A program made the position numbers and the translations under genes. DNA of 36,145 nucleotides, taken from contig JALGTU010000012.1 in assembly GCA_029821195.1 (NCBI GenBank), forward strand, positions 1 to 36,145, written 5' to 3'. This document shows positions 14,453 to 22,586 of this stretch, one piece after another (position 1 is the first letter of the stretch; each line of letters opens with the position of its first letter). The DNA comes from Candidatus Zipacnadia bacterium. GTDB lineage: Bacteria; Armatimonadota; Zipacnadia; Zipacnadales; Zipacnadaceae. Under the pieces are notes generated by a model. The model saw only the letters and a program-made list of their open reading frames with translations, ran no database searches and was not told the DNA's origin.

Positions 14453-16239
14453 GTGGATTGTGGGGCCTGCGGAGCTTCGCGAGGAAGTACTGGCCTATCA
14501 TCGCGGTAGCACTGGTGGTGATGACCCTGGCCGGCGGCCTGAATTCGCTGGCCATTTACCGGTTCAAGCACGTCTTCACGCCGCTGTTTGAAAGCCTCAG
14601 CGGAGCAGGCGCCGCCGCGCAGGACGAACAGTTGCAGATCTTGGTGCATCAGGTTATGATTCTGCTCGGGTGGCTGGTCGCGGCTGCACTGTTCCAGGGG
14701 ATCTCCGCCTACCTGGGCGAGTGGATCGGCCAGAAGACCTTGCTGGATCTGCGCACCGCCGTCTTCAACCATCTCCAGTTCCTCTCGATGAAGTTCTTTG
14801 ACCGCCAGCGCTCCGGGGAGTTAATCTCCCGGGTCAATAACGACACGACGCTGCTCCAGCAGGTGCTCGGCTCGCAACTGGCCCAACTGGTCGTCGCGCC
14901 GGTTACTGCCCTGGTCTCGTTCGGCCTGATGCTCAAGCTCTCCTGGCGACTGACGCTGGTTACAGTGGCCGTCGCTCCGCTGGTCTACTTTATCACCAAG
15001 TCCTTGGGCAACTGGGTCCGCCGCTACAGTCATCTGGTCCAGTCGCGCCTGGCCGATCTTACTGCCGCGGTGGCAGAAGGCTTTGGCCTCATCCGGGTCA
15101 TCAAGATATTCGGCATGGAGCGCGCCGCAGCGGAGCGGTTTGCGAATTCCGCGGAGGGAGTAATGCGCGGGGAGTTGCGCAGTGCTCGGGTCCGGGCCAC
15201 TTCGCAAATGCTCACATTGAGCCTGGTCAGCGCAGCGTTGTGCGGGGCGATGCTCTACGGCGCTTATGAGATAATCCACGGCCATCTTACTCCCGCCGAA
15301 CTGATGACCTTCGTTCTGCTGATGCAATCGGCGGGCACCGGCATCAGCCGGCTTACCCGGCTGCGGCTGGCCCTGGATCGCGGCGAGGCCGCCGCCCGCC
15401 GGACCCTGGATATGCTCGAAGAACAGACCGACGTAGCCGATGCACCCGATGCCATCGAATTGCCGGACGCCGCTGGCGAGGTGCGCTTCGAGAATGTCCG
15501 ATTCTCATACGATGAGGGCACGCCTGTCCTGATTGATTTTGATCTTACGATCAGTCCCGGCGAGACCGTGGCGCTCGTCGGCCCGAGCGGTGCTGGCAAA
15601 ACGACGGTGGGCAACCTGGTGCCCCGCCTGTACGACGTTGCCGCCGGAGCGGTGCTGGTGGACGGTCACGACGTGCGCAGCGTCACCCAGGCCTCCCTGC
15701 GCAGCTTCATGGGCTTTGTCCCCCAGGAGACGCTGCTTTTTGCCGGGACGGTCCGGGATAATATCGCCTTCGGGCGGCCAGATGCGTCTGAAGACGAGAT
15801 CATCGCGGCCGCTCAGGCGGCCAATGCCCACGATTTCATCGCCGCTCTCCCGGAGGGCTTCGACACTCTGGTCGGCGAACGCGGCGTCAACCTCTCCGGG
15901 GGACAGCGCCAGCGCATCGCCATCGCCCGGGCGCTGCTGCGTGACCCACGCGTACTGATCCTGGATGAGGCCACCTCCTCGTTGGACCGCGAGAGCGAAG
16001 CAGCAGTGCACCGCGCTCTGGATACGCTTCTGGAGGGCAGAACCGCTATCATCATCGCTCATCGCCTCTCGACTATCCGCGACGCCGACCGGATTGTCGT
16101 TCTGGAGCAGGGCCGAATCGTCCAGCAGGGCACACACGACGAACTGATCAGCACCGAAGGCGTGTACCGCCGGCTCTATCGCAGTGCCGAGGTGAAAGGC
16201 ACTCAGCATCTGAACGACGCGGGGGGCGACTCACGTTGA
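14449..16239 (+). CDS. msbA: ABC transporter, lipid A flippase MsbA type (fused permease and ATPase)
   Basis: MsbA flips core-lipid A across the inner membrane using ATP. The 596-residue half-transporter has an N-terminal membrane domain with five to six helices (about 15-310) containing QKTLLDLRTAVFNHLQFLSM, FFDRQRSGELISRVNND and GFGLIRVIKIFGME. The nucleotide-binding domain follows: Walker A GPSGAGKTT (378-386), Q-loop FVPQETLLFAGTVRDNI, signature LSGGQRQRIAIARAL (482-496), Walker B VLILDEATSSLD and H-loop IIIAHRLSTI. The start is a GTG at 14449 with AGGGGAGGG six bases upstream, overlapping the lpxB stop. Family membership is certain; the lipid A substrate is inferred from the operon. Confidence 0.92.
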   Translation: MSGLWGLRSFARKYWPIIAVALVVMTLAGGLNSLAIYRFKHVFTPLFESLSGAGAAAQDEQLQILVHQVMILLGWLVAAALFQGISAYLGEWIGQKTLLDLRTAVFNHLQFLSMKFFDRQRSGELISRVNNDTTLLQQVLGSQLAQLVVAPVTALVSFGLMLKLSWRLTLVTVAVAPLVYFITKSLGNWVRRYSHLVQSRLADLTAAVAEGFGLIRVIKIFGMERAAAERFANSAEGVMRGELRSARVRATSQMLTLSLVSAALCGAMLYGAYEIIHGHLTPAELMTFVLLMQSAGTGISRLTRLRLALDRGEAAARRTLDMLEEQTDVADAPDAIELPDAAGEVRFENVRFSYDEGTPVLIDFDLTISPGETVALVGPSGAGKTTVGNLVPRLYDVAAGAVLVDGHDVRSVTQASLRSFMGFVPQETLLFAGTVRDNIAFGRPDASEDEIIAAAQAANAHDFIAALPEGFDTLVGERGVNLSGGQRQRIAIARALLRDPRVLILDEATSSLDRESEAAVHRALDTLLEGRTAIIIAHRLSTIRDADRIVVLEQGRIVQQGTHDELISTEGVYRRLYRSAEVKGTQHLNDAGGDSR

Positions 16240-16739
16240 CCAAGAATCACCTTGTGCCCACGATACGACAAGCTGAGCCTGAGGATCTGCCCCGCATGCA
16301 GGAGATCGCCGTGCGCGCCTGGGAGCCGATCTATCAGGGCTTCTGCGAGCGGATGGGCGAAGAGCTGTTCGATCGGCTGTGGCCGGACGGCTGGCAGACT
16401 GGCAAGGTCCAGCAGATCGCCAACCACTTCGAACGCCGGCCCGAATGGTGTCTGGTCGCCGAGATTGACGGTCGGATTGTCGGCTTCGTCACCTTCGTAC
16501 TTGACTCGGAAACGAGAATAGCAGAGATTGGCAACAATGCGGTAGATCCGGATTGCCAGGGCCAGGGCATCGGCGCCGCGCAATATCGTCACGTGCTGGC
16601 GCTGTTTCGGGAGGCGGGAATGGTCTACGCGAAAGTCCACACCGGGCTGGATGAGGCCCACGCACCGGCGCGCGCAGCCTACGAGAAGGTCGGCTTCGAG
16701 CTAATGACTCCCCATGGCGAATTCTACCGCAAACTCTGA
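16236..16739 (+). CDS. GNAT-family N-acetyltransferase
   Basis: GNAT enzymes transfer an acetyl group from acetyl-CoA to an amine. The 167-residue protein shows TIRQAEPEDLPRMQEIAVRA at the start, LVAEIDGRIVGFVTF, the acetyl-CoA-binding motif A NAVDPDCQGQGIGAAQYRHV, and the C-terminal ARAAYEKVGFE. The start is a TTG at 16236 that overlaps the msbA stop (TTGA). Translational coupling is likely; a GTG at 16254 is an alternative. The acceptor is unknown. Its place inside the lipid A operon hints at an envelope precursor, or it may simply be carried along. Confidence 0.88.
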   Translation: MTKNHLVPTIRQAEPEDLPRMQEIAVRAWEPIYQGFCERMGEELFDRLWPDGWQTGKVQQIANHFERRPEWCLVAEIDGRIVGFVTFVLDSETRIAEIGNNAVDPDCQGQGIGAAQYRHVLALFREAGMVYAKVHTGLDEAHAPARAAYEKVGFELMTPHGEFYRKL

Positions 16740-16753
16740 GCAAATACCAGACA

Positions 16754-18115
16754 ATGACCACGCGAAAACGCAAGACCACATTCGACTGGCGCAGAATACT
16801 GTACAATCTTCTGCTTGTCCTGTTGCTGCCGCTGATCCTCCTGTACCTGCTGTGGCGGCTGGTGGTGCAGGGCAAGTCCCGCGAGGGCCTCGGCGAGCGG
16901 CTGGGGGTACTACCCGGTGCGATCAAGGAGCTCGATAACTCCGCAGGCCCGATCATCTGGGTGCATGCTGTTTCGGTCGGCGAGGTGGCCGCGACCGAGC
17001 CGATTCTGCGCGAGCTGCGCCTGGCCGAACCGAACGCCCAGATCGTGCTGTCTACTACCACCCCCACCGGGCGGAAGATGGCCCAGAAACTCAACCTGGA
17101 CCTTGAGGGGCTTATCTACTTCCCCTTTGATTTCCCGATCATAACCCAGCGTACGCTCAGCACGGTGAGCCCTGAGCTGATCGTGCTCATGGAAGCCGAA
17201 TTGTGGCCCAACCTGCTGGCTGCCGCTCACGCCGCCGACATACCCGTGGCGGTGGTTAACGGCCGCATCTCCGACGCTGCTTATCCCAAGAACCGGCTGT
17301 GCCGCCCGCTGTTTGCCTGGACACTGGGCAATGTTGACCTGGTCTGTGCCCAGTCGGAAAAGGACGCTCAGCGCTTCGTGGCGCTGGGGTCCCCCCCAGC
17401 GCAGGTGCTGGCCAGCGGCAATACCAAATTTGACGAAGATTTCCCTTACGTACCGCCCGAAGAGCAAGCTAAGTGGCGGCAGGACTTGGGCTGCCCGCAG
17501 GATGCGCCGGTTCTGGTGGCCGGCTCCACCCATCCGGGCGAGGATGAACAAGTCCTCGACGCTTTCGACCAGCTCTACAGCCGGCATCCCGCTCTCGAGC
17601 TGGTCATTGCGCCTCGCCACCCCCAGCGCGGCGATGACATCGAGAAGCTGGTCAGCGATCATGGTTATGCCACCTACCGGCGTAGCCGCGTCCTGGCCGA
17701 GCTGGCCGCCGGCAAGGAAATTGACCTGACCCGCGGCGCACAGGCGCGCGTGGTGATACTCGACACCATCGGCGAGCTAAACCGCGTATTCAGCATCGCC
17801 ACAGTAGTGTTTATGGGCGGCAGCTTGGTACCACGGGGCGGGCATAACATCCTCCAGCCTCTGGCTCAGGCCAAGCCAGTGATCTTCGGCCCATATATGC
17901 ACAATTTCGGCGATATTACCGACCTGGCGCTGCGCGAGGGCGCCGCGATTCAGGTGGCCGATGCTGCCGACTTAGCCCAGGCGGTAGACCAACTGCTGTC
18001 CTCGGAGGCCGAACGCGAGTTGTACCAGACTAAGGGCCAGGCGCTGCTCCAGAAGCACTCCGGCGCCTCCAGCCGAATGGCTGCCCAACTGGTAGGGCTC
18101 CTCCACCGATCATGA
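16754..18115 (+). CDS. waaA: 3-deoxy-D-manno-octulosonic acid (Kdo) transferase
   Basis: WaaA (KdtA) transfers Kdo from CMP-Kdo to the lipid IVA precursor. The 453-residue protein has an N-terminal membrane anchor (about 14-38), then the GT30 domain. HAVSVGEVAATEPIL contains the conserved catalytic Glu (about 77). ILIVLMEAELWPNL-like VLMEAELWPNL, VNGRIS, GNTKFD, VAGSTHPGEDEQVL, APRHPQR, VVFMGGSLVPRGGHNILQPL and FGPYMHNF follow. Length is within the family range of 420-450. There is no clear SD before the ATG, which lies 14 bases after the GNAT stop. Whether one or two Kdo residues are added cannot be read from sequence. Confidence 0.95.
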   Translation: MTTRKRKTTFDWRRILYNLLLVLLLPLILLYLLWRLVVQGKSREGLGERLGVLPGAIKELDNSAGPIIWVHAVSVGEVAATEPILRELRLAEPNAQIVLSTTTPTGRKMAQKLNLDLEGLIYFPFDFPIITQRTLSTVSPELIVLMEAELWPNLLAAAHAADIPVAVVNGRISDAAYPKNRLCRPLFAWTLGNVDLVCAQSEKDAQRFVALGSPPAQVLASGNTKFDEDFPYVPPEEQAKWRQDLGCPQDAPVLVAGSTHPGEDEQVLDAFDQLYSRHPALELVIAPRHPQRGDDIEKLVSDHGYATYRRSRVLAELAAGKEIDLTRGAQARVVILDTIGELNRVFSIATVVFMGGSLVPRGGHNILQPLAQAKPVIFGPYMHNFGDITDLALREGAAIQVADAADLAQAVDQLLSSEAERELYQTKGQALLQKHSGASSRMAAQLVGLLHRS

Positions 18116-19266
18116 ACACTCCACAATCTTCCGGGCGATGCTCATTCCCTCATCACTGGTGGGAAGACGTGGTATCCAGGCGGGATAGTGGCATTCCAGC
18201 CCGCCTTACCAGGCTGGCGTTGGGCGCTCTATCCGGCCCGTACTGGCTCGGCCTGAAGGCCAATCTCGCCCTGTACGCCACCAAGCTTAGGCGGCGCACG
18301 CAGCCTGCCCTGCCCGTGGTGAGCGTCGGTAACCTGACTCTGGGCGGCACCGGCAAGACGACAGCCGTCCAGTTTCTGGCTCGCCGCCTCCAGGAAGCAG
18401 GCACCAGGCCCGCGGTGGTCCTGCGGGGTTACCGCGCCGGCCGAACCGGTCAGCCGATAATCCTGGCCGGCAGCGAGTATACCGAGCTTCCTGAGGTAGC
18501 CGAAGTCGGCGACGAGGCGTACCTCCTGGCGCAGGCGCTCGCCAATGTTCCCGTCGGCGTGGGCAAGCACCGCGAGGCGGTAATCGCGGAACTGGCCGCC
18601 CAAGCCCGGGGGCAGGTAGTACTGCTCGACGATGGCTTTCAGTACTTTCGCATGAACAGGCTTTTCGATATCGTGCTGGTGGACGCCACGGTTGATCTCA
18701 GCCGCCAGCGACTGTTCCCGGCCGGTTATCTACGCGAGCCGCTCTCCCACCTGCGCCGCGCCGACCAAATCTGGATCACCCACTGCGATCTGGTGGCCCA
18801 GTCCGAACTTGCCGGGCTGAACAGCACCGTCGCGCGCCTCAGCGGCGACCTGCCGGTGGTCGAGACGATACACGAGATCACCGGGCTGCGTATGCTGAGC
18901 GGCCAAGAAATGACGCCGGACGAAATTGTGGGTATGCGGCTGCTCGCAGTCTCAGCGATTGGCAATGCACAGGCCTTTGAACAGTCGCTCAGCAGTCTGG
19001 GCGCGGAAGTCATTTCCCTGCGCTACAATGACCACCATTACTACTGCCCCGAGGACCTCGCCCACATTGACAGTTGTGCGCGCGAGCACGACGCCGAGCT
19101 TGTTGCCATCACCCCGAAGGACGCGGTCAAGTGGCCGAGGGGAACCACCGAGATACCCGTGGCAGTTGTGGATTGTCAGCTCCGCATAACGAAGGGGGAG
19201 CAAGCGGTTACCGCTCTCATTGCCAGCGTGCAGCAGGTCGTGAGTGATATGAACAATGGCCGATAA
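18112..19266 (+). CDS. lpxK: Tetraacyldisaccharide 4'-kinase LpxK
   Basis: LpxK phosphorylates the 4' position of the lipid A disaccharide using ATP at the inner membrane. The 384-residue protein has a hydrophobic/amphipathic N-terminus (LGALSGPYWLGLKANLALYA), VVSVGNLTLGGTGKTTAVQF with the Walker A loop (73-84), VLRGYRAG, VGDEAYLLA, VVLLDDGFQYFRMNR, DATVDLSRQRLFPAGYLREP, RADQIWIT, AVSAIGNAQAFEQSL and NDHHYY. The ATG overlaps the waaA stop by four bases (ATGA), which indicates translational coupling. The extra about 40 N-terminal residues compared with E. coli LpxK carry no motif; a later start would lose the overlap. Confidence 0.95.
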   Translation: MNTPQSSGRCSFPHHWWEDVVSRRDSGIPARLTRLALGALSGPYWLGLKANLALYATKLRRRTQPALPVVSVGNLTLGGTGKTTAVQFLARRLQEAGTRPAVVLRGYRAGRTGQPIILAGSEYTELPEVAEVGDEAYLLAQALANVPVGVGKHREAVIAELAAQARGQVVLLDDGFQYFRMNRLFDIVLVDATVDLSRQRLFPAGYLREPLSHLRRADQIWITHCDLVAQSELAGLNSTVARLSGDLPVVETIHEITGLRMLSGQEMTPDEIVGMRLLAVSAIGNAQAFEQSLSSLGAEVISLRYNDHHYYCPEDLAHIDSCAREHDAELVAITPKDAVKWPRGTTEIPVAVVDCQLRITKGEQAVTALIASVQQVVSDMNNGR

Positions 19267-20173
19267 GCCGCGCCCCGTGGGCAAGAGAATTGGCTATCTG
19301 GCAGTTCGGGCGATCACCGTGGTCGCCAACGGCCTGGCGCGCGTGCTGCCGCTCGGTTGGCTGCGCACTATTGCCACCGGCTTTGGCTACATCCTTTGCT
19401 TGCTTGTTCCGTCCCGCCAGCGAATGGCTGCGGAGAACATCCGCAAAGCCTTCGGCGATCGCTTCACTGCGGCGCAGCGCCGTGCTATCGCGCGCCAGTC
19501 AACCATCAATATCTCCAAGACAATGCTCGAGCTGCTCAAGATGCAGTATTTGCGCCCCGAACAGGTGGAGAAGCTGGTTTCGCTGGAGGGCTTGAAGCAT
19601 CTCCAGGCACCCCACCAGCGAGGTCAGGGCGTCATACTCCTTACCGCCCATTTTGGCAATTGGGAATTAGGCGGAGCACGCATTACCGCCGAGGGCTATC
19701 CCATGGTAGTTATCGCACGCGATGCCAGTGAACAGTTCAGCGCCAGCGTGATCAACCGCGCCCGCACACGGCACAACATGACTGTCATCGGTCGCGAGGA
19801 CCTCCGCGCGATGCTGGAGACGCTGCGTAGCAACAAGCTCCTGGCCATACTACCCGATCAGCACGCCGCGCGCGGCGGCATTGTCGTTGACTTCCTGGGC
19901 CGTCCGGCTGCCACAGCACCCGGGCCGGCTGTTCTCGCCCTGCGCACCGGCTGCGCGATTGTCCCGTTTTTTACCTACCGCCAGCCCAACGGCACCCTCC
20001 ACACCCGACTTTTTCCGCCGCTCGAGTTTACGGCAACCAGCAATCGAGGCGAGGACGTACGAGCGCTGACTCAGAAGATTAACCAGACAATCGGCGCGCA
20101 GATCGCTGAATACCCCGACCATTGGCTCTGGCTGCACAACCGCTGGAAACCAATCAACCCGGAGAATTCATGA
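19256..20173 (+). CDS. lpxL: Lysophospholipid/lipid A late acyltransferase (HtrB/LpxL family)
   Basis: This family adds secondary acyl chains to Kdo2-lipid IVA at the inner membrane. The 305-residue protein has an N-terminal membrane helix (about 13-50), the HX4E catalytic motif HFGNWE (His132, Glu137), ISKTMLELLKM, the substrate-binding PDQHAARGGIVVDFLGRPAATAPG and a typical end WLWLHNRWK. The gene overlaps lpxK by 11 bases. The last seven residues (PINPENS) and the stop codon fall in or next to a repeat whose other copy lies at 24878-24960. The natural C-terminus therefore seems to have been reshaped by the repeat. Whether it acts as LpxL or LpxM is not clear. Confidence 0.9.
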   Translation: MADKPRPVGKRIGYLAVRAITVVANGLARVLPLGWLRTIATGFGYILCLLVPSRQRMAAENIRKAFGDRFTAAQRRAIARQSTINISKTMLELLKMQYLRPEQVEKLVSLEGLKHLQAPHQRGQGVILLTAHFGNWELGGARITAEGYPMVVIARDASEQFSASVINRARTRHNMTVIGREDLRAMLETLRSNKLLAILPDQHAARGGIVVDFLGRPAATAPGPAVLALRTGCAIVPFFTYRQPNGTLHTRLFPPLEFTATSNRGEDVRALTQKINQTIGAQIAEYPDHWLWLHNRWKPINPENS

Positions 20174-20240
20174 ACGGCTTTCGTGAAAAACCCGCTTTTT
20201 GGGAAAAAGCCGGTTCTTCACACTTTTCCGGCAAAAACTT
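20158..20240 (+). repeat. 83-bp palindromic 3'-end repeat, copy A
   Basis: The element runs from CCCGGAGAATTCATGAACGG to CCGGCAAAAACTT. Its core is a hairpin: arms GTGAAAAACCCGC (20184-20196) and GCCGGTTCTTCAC (20210-20222), topped by TTTTT-GGG-AAAAA. An equal-length copy lies on the minus strand at 24878-24960. About 71 of 81 aligned bases match, with two compensating two-base gaps. Copy A overlaps the end of lpxL and supplies its TGA. It holds a 24-codon open frame (20170-20244) whose ATG overlaps that stop. The orientation is sense to lpxL. Confidence 0.85.
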
Positions 20241-20433
20241 CTAACAATGAGCAATAAGCCGACAAGTACAGCATATCGTTATTCGTAGGAGACTGTGAAT
20301 TAGCGTTCATGTAGCGTACAATACTTCACGGCTCTCTTACAGATGTTCTTTACTGCGTGGACAATAGATGTTAATACTAACTCGCAGGCCTGGGCCGAGG
20401 GCCCGAGATTTGCACTAAAGGGGGAGTTGGATA

Positions 20434-20676
20434 ATGTACGCCGGAGACGCACTTGGTTTCGGCATAACTGCATTGTGGATTGCAGTTGCACTGTGGGAAA
20501 TCGCGTGGAAGGCCTTTGCCCTTTGGAAGGCGGCGCGCCGGGATCAGTTGACCTGGTATATATTGCTGCTGATCCTGAACACAGTCGGAATCCTGCCCGT
20601 CATCTACATCTTTGCAGTGGCACCGCGTCATCCCAAGATAGGCACACCGACGCAAGCGGGTGTCAGCCAACGATAG
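20434..20676 (+). CDS. Small DUF5652-like membrane protein
   Basis: The 80-residue protein has two hydrophobic helices (about 8-32 and 40-63). The pattern LWIAVALWEIAWKAFALWKA, ARRDQLTWYILLLILNTVGI, LPVIYIF is that of the small DUF5652 family, whose function is unknown. The SD AAAGGGGGAG (20417-20426) lies seven bases before the ATG and is the strongest in the window, so the gene is very likely expressed. The 20241-20433 leader holds only weak promoter-like boxes (TACAAT at 20317-20322; TTTACT/TAATAC around 20350-20380). It converges on the RDD gene with six bases between the stops. Confidence 0.75.
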   Translation: MYAGDALGFGITALWIAVALWEIAWKAFALWKAARRDQLTWYILLLILNTVGILPVIYIFAVAPRHPKIGTPTQAGVSQR

Positions 20677-20682
20677 CCACCA

Positions 20683-21495
20683 TTAGAGGTTGCGCTGGCG
20701 CTGGAGGTGCGCCTGGTAGATGATCTCCAGCAGTCGCTCAGGTCCGCCTGCCTCTTCGACCATTATGCCGGGGAATTGCTCGCGCAGGGGTGCGGCGATT
20801 CGCGCCGCCAGTTCCGCTCGCATCTGCGGGGTAAGCTCATCGCGCCGCTCCAGGAAACGGCGAACGGTGTCAATCTGCTCGCGGCTCAGCGAGCCGACAT
20901 AGCCTTGCGCCCGGCGCACCGCGTCGTCATCTCCTGTCGGCAACGCATCGCTTTCCCCAGCAGGTTGCTCGTCATCTTCGCCGGGGTACGCCCACAGCCG
21001 CTCCTTGATCACGATTGTGCCCGCGGCCAGGTCGCCGATGCGCTGGCAGCCACGGGTAAAAAAGACGAACGCTCCGCCGAGGAGGTACAACACTGGGAGC
21101 ATGTCCACGAGCCGCAGGATGTTCCGGGTGAGTGCCTCGATGACGCCGATTGGTCCCCCGCCGACCTTAATTGCGCGCAACCCCGCCATGCGCTTGCCCG
21201 GTGTCTGTCCGTTCCACGTGATCTCAAAGCCGGTATCGTACACCAGTGAGAGCAGGGGTACCGCAGAGAGAATGATCAGCATCATCACCGGCACACCCGC
21301 AATCTCACCGAGGTCAGGCGAGACCCAGTTCAGAGCGGTATTGAGGTACGCCAGTAACGCGAATAGCACGAAAAGGCCTACTGCCTTGATGATCGTGTCC
21401 ACCGTTCGGGCCAGGAAACGCGAGCCCAGGCCAGCCAGCTCGTAGCTGAACTCCACGTGCTCGGGTGTCTCGATGATGACGCGGTCCTGCTCCAT
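20683..21495 (-). CDS. RDD-family membrane protein
   Basis: The 270-residue protein has the RDD domain with three to four membrane helices: FSYELAGLGSRFLARTVDTI at the start (the Arg and Asp that name the family), VYDTGFEITWNGQTPGKRMA, LRAIKVGGG, ALTRNILRLVDMLP and RIGDLAAGTIVI. A hydrophilic tail of about 90 residues (about 180-270), rich in Asp, Glu and Arg, carries helices (REQIDTVRRFLERRDELTPQ, MRAELAARIAAPLREQ) seen in RDD proteins that neighbour SpoIIM genes. It diverges from the SpoIIM-type gene, a common pairing in bacteria. The function is unknown, possibly transport or membrane stress. Confidence 0.88.
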   Translation of the reverse strand: MEQDRVIIETPEHVEFSYELAGLGSRFLARTVDTIIKAVGLFVLFALLAYLNTALNWVSPDLGEIAGVPVMMLIILSAVPLLSLVYDTGFEITWNGQTPGKRMAGLRAIKVGGGPIGVIEALTRNILRLVDMLPVLYLLGGAFVFFTRGCQRIGDLAAGTIVIKERLWAYPGEDDEQPAGESDALPTGDDDAVRRAQGYVGSLSREQIDTVRRFLERRDELTPQMRAELAARIAAPLREQFPGIMVEEAGGPERLLEIIYQAHLQRQRNL

Positions 21496-21563
21496 TTCGC
21501 TTAGGCCATCCGCGCAAAAGTGGTATAATGACTGAGACTGCCGCCGACCGGCGGGTGATACCT

Positions 21564-22553
21564 ATGCCGAACCATCTCGAGCGCTGGGAGCGACTGACCG
21601 AGCTGGTCAACCGAGCGCAAAACCAGAGCCTGAGCCAACTGAGTGCGGATGAGCTGGACGAGCTCGGCGCATTGTACCGTCAGGCTAGTTCCGCGCTGGC
21701 GCGCGCCCACACCCTCAGCCGCGACCGTCAGCTCATCGAGTACCTCAACCAGCTCGTGGGCCGTGCCCACGCTCTGGTTTACGGACGCCGCAGTCAACCG
21801 CGCCTGAGCCTGGGCCACCTATTCGGCGTGGACATCCCCCGCACCTTCCGGGAGAACTGGCGCTATGTCGCCGTTGCCACGGCCATCAGCCTGGTTGCCG
21901 CCGCTCTAGCCTACCTGCTGATCCGGGTAGACCCGCGCTGGTCCAAGGCCTTCCTGGGCGACTGCTTCTCCCAGGCCGTCGAAGAGTTCGCCGCCTCGGA
22001 TAAGTCGGCTGGGGAGTACTTCGCTGATGCCGCCCAGACCCTGGGTAGTGCTAACCTCTCCTTCCTGCTTATGACCAATAACATCCAGGTCGCGCTGAAA
22101 GCCTTCGCCCTGGGGGTAAGCCTCGGCCTGCTGACCGTTTACGTGCTGGTCGCCAACGGCTTTATGCTGGGAGCGTTCCTGGGAGTCGGGGCGCACCACG
22201 ACCGCCTGCTCGACCTGGTGGCGGTAGTAATCCCTCACGGCGCTATCGAGATACCGGCAATATTCATCGCCGGCGGAGCCGGGTTGATGATCGGCCACGC
22301 GCTGGTCAATCCCGGGGATATGCTGCGCCGCGACGCCCTGCGCATCGCTGCGCTGAAGGCAGTAAAGCTGGCGGTGGGCACGGTGCCGGTGTTCGTCGTG
22401 GCCGCGCTCATCGAGGGCTTGCTCAGCCCCCAGCACGTAGGACTATTCGCCGCCAATGAGGCCCGCTTCCTGCTCGGAATCCTATTCTTTGTCCTATTCG
22501 TCCTGTACTTCGGCTTCGGCGATCGTATCCTCGCCCGCCACCCGCACCGTTAG
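21564..22553 (+). CDS. Stage II sporulation protein M (SpoIIM/DUF95) family membrane protein
   Basis: The protein (329 residues from this start) has a soluble helical N-terminus (about 1-100), then about five membrane helices with the DUF95 pattern: ANLSFLLMTNNIQVALKAFA, GVSLGLLTVYVLVANGFMLG and VIPHGAIEIPAIFIAGGAGL. I prefer the ATG at 21564 because GGGTGAT lies just upstream. The ATG at 21528 overlaps a TATAAT (21524-21529) that looks like a -10 box, though its -35 is weak. Despite the name, family members occur in non-sporulating bacteria next to RDD, DUF58 and MoxR genes; only the RDD gene is present here. Confidence 0.88.
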   Translation: MPNHLERWERLTELVNRAQNQSLSQLSADELDELGALYRQASSALARAHTLSRDRQLIEYLNQLVGRAHALVYGRRSQPRLSLGHLFGVDIPRTFRENWRYVAVATAISLVAAALAYLLIRVDPRWSKAFLGDCFSQAVEEFAASDKSAGEYFADAAQTLGSANLSFLLMTNNIQVALKAFALGVSLGLLTVYVLVANGFMLGAFLGVGAHHDRLLDLVAVVIPHGAIEIPAIFIAGGAGLMIGHALVNPGDMLRRDALRIAALKAVKLAVGTVPVFVVAALIEGLLSPQHVGLFAANEARFLLGILFFVLFVLYFGFGDRILARHPHR

Positions 22554-22586
22554 CGATCCGGCCAAACCTGCAAACACCGGTGCTAC

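Noticed and set aside
21564-22553. Evidence for a spore-forming organism from the SpoIIM-type gene
   Set aside because: DUF95/SpoIIM proteins next to RDD genes are widespread in non-sporulating bacteria, and a lipid A operon is present.
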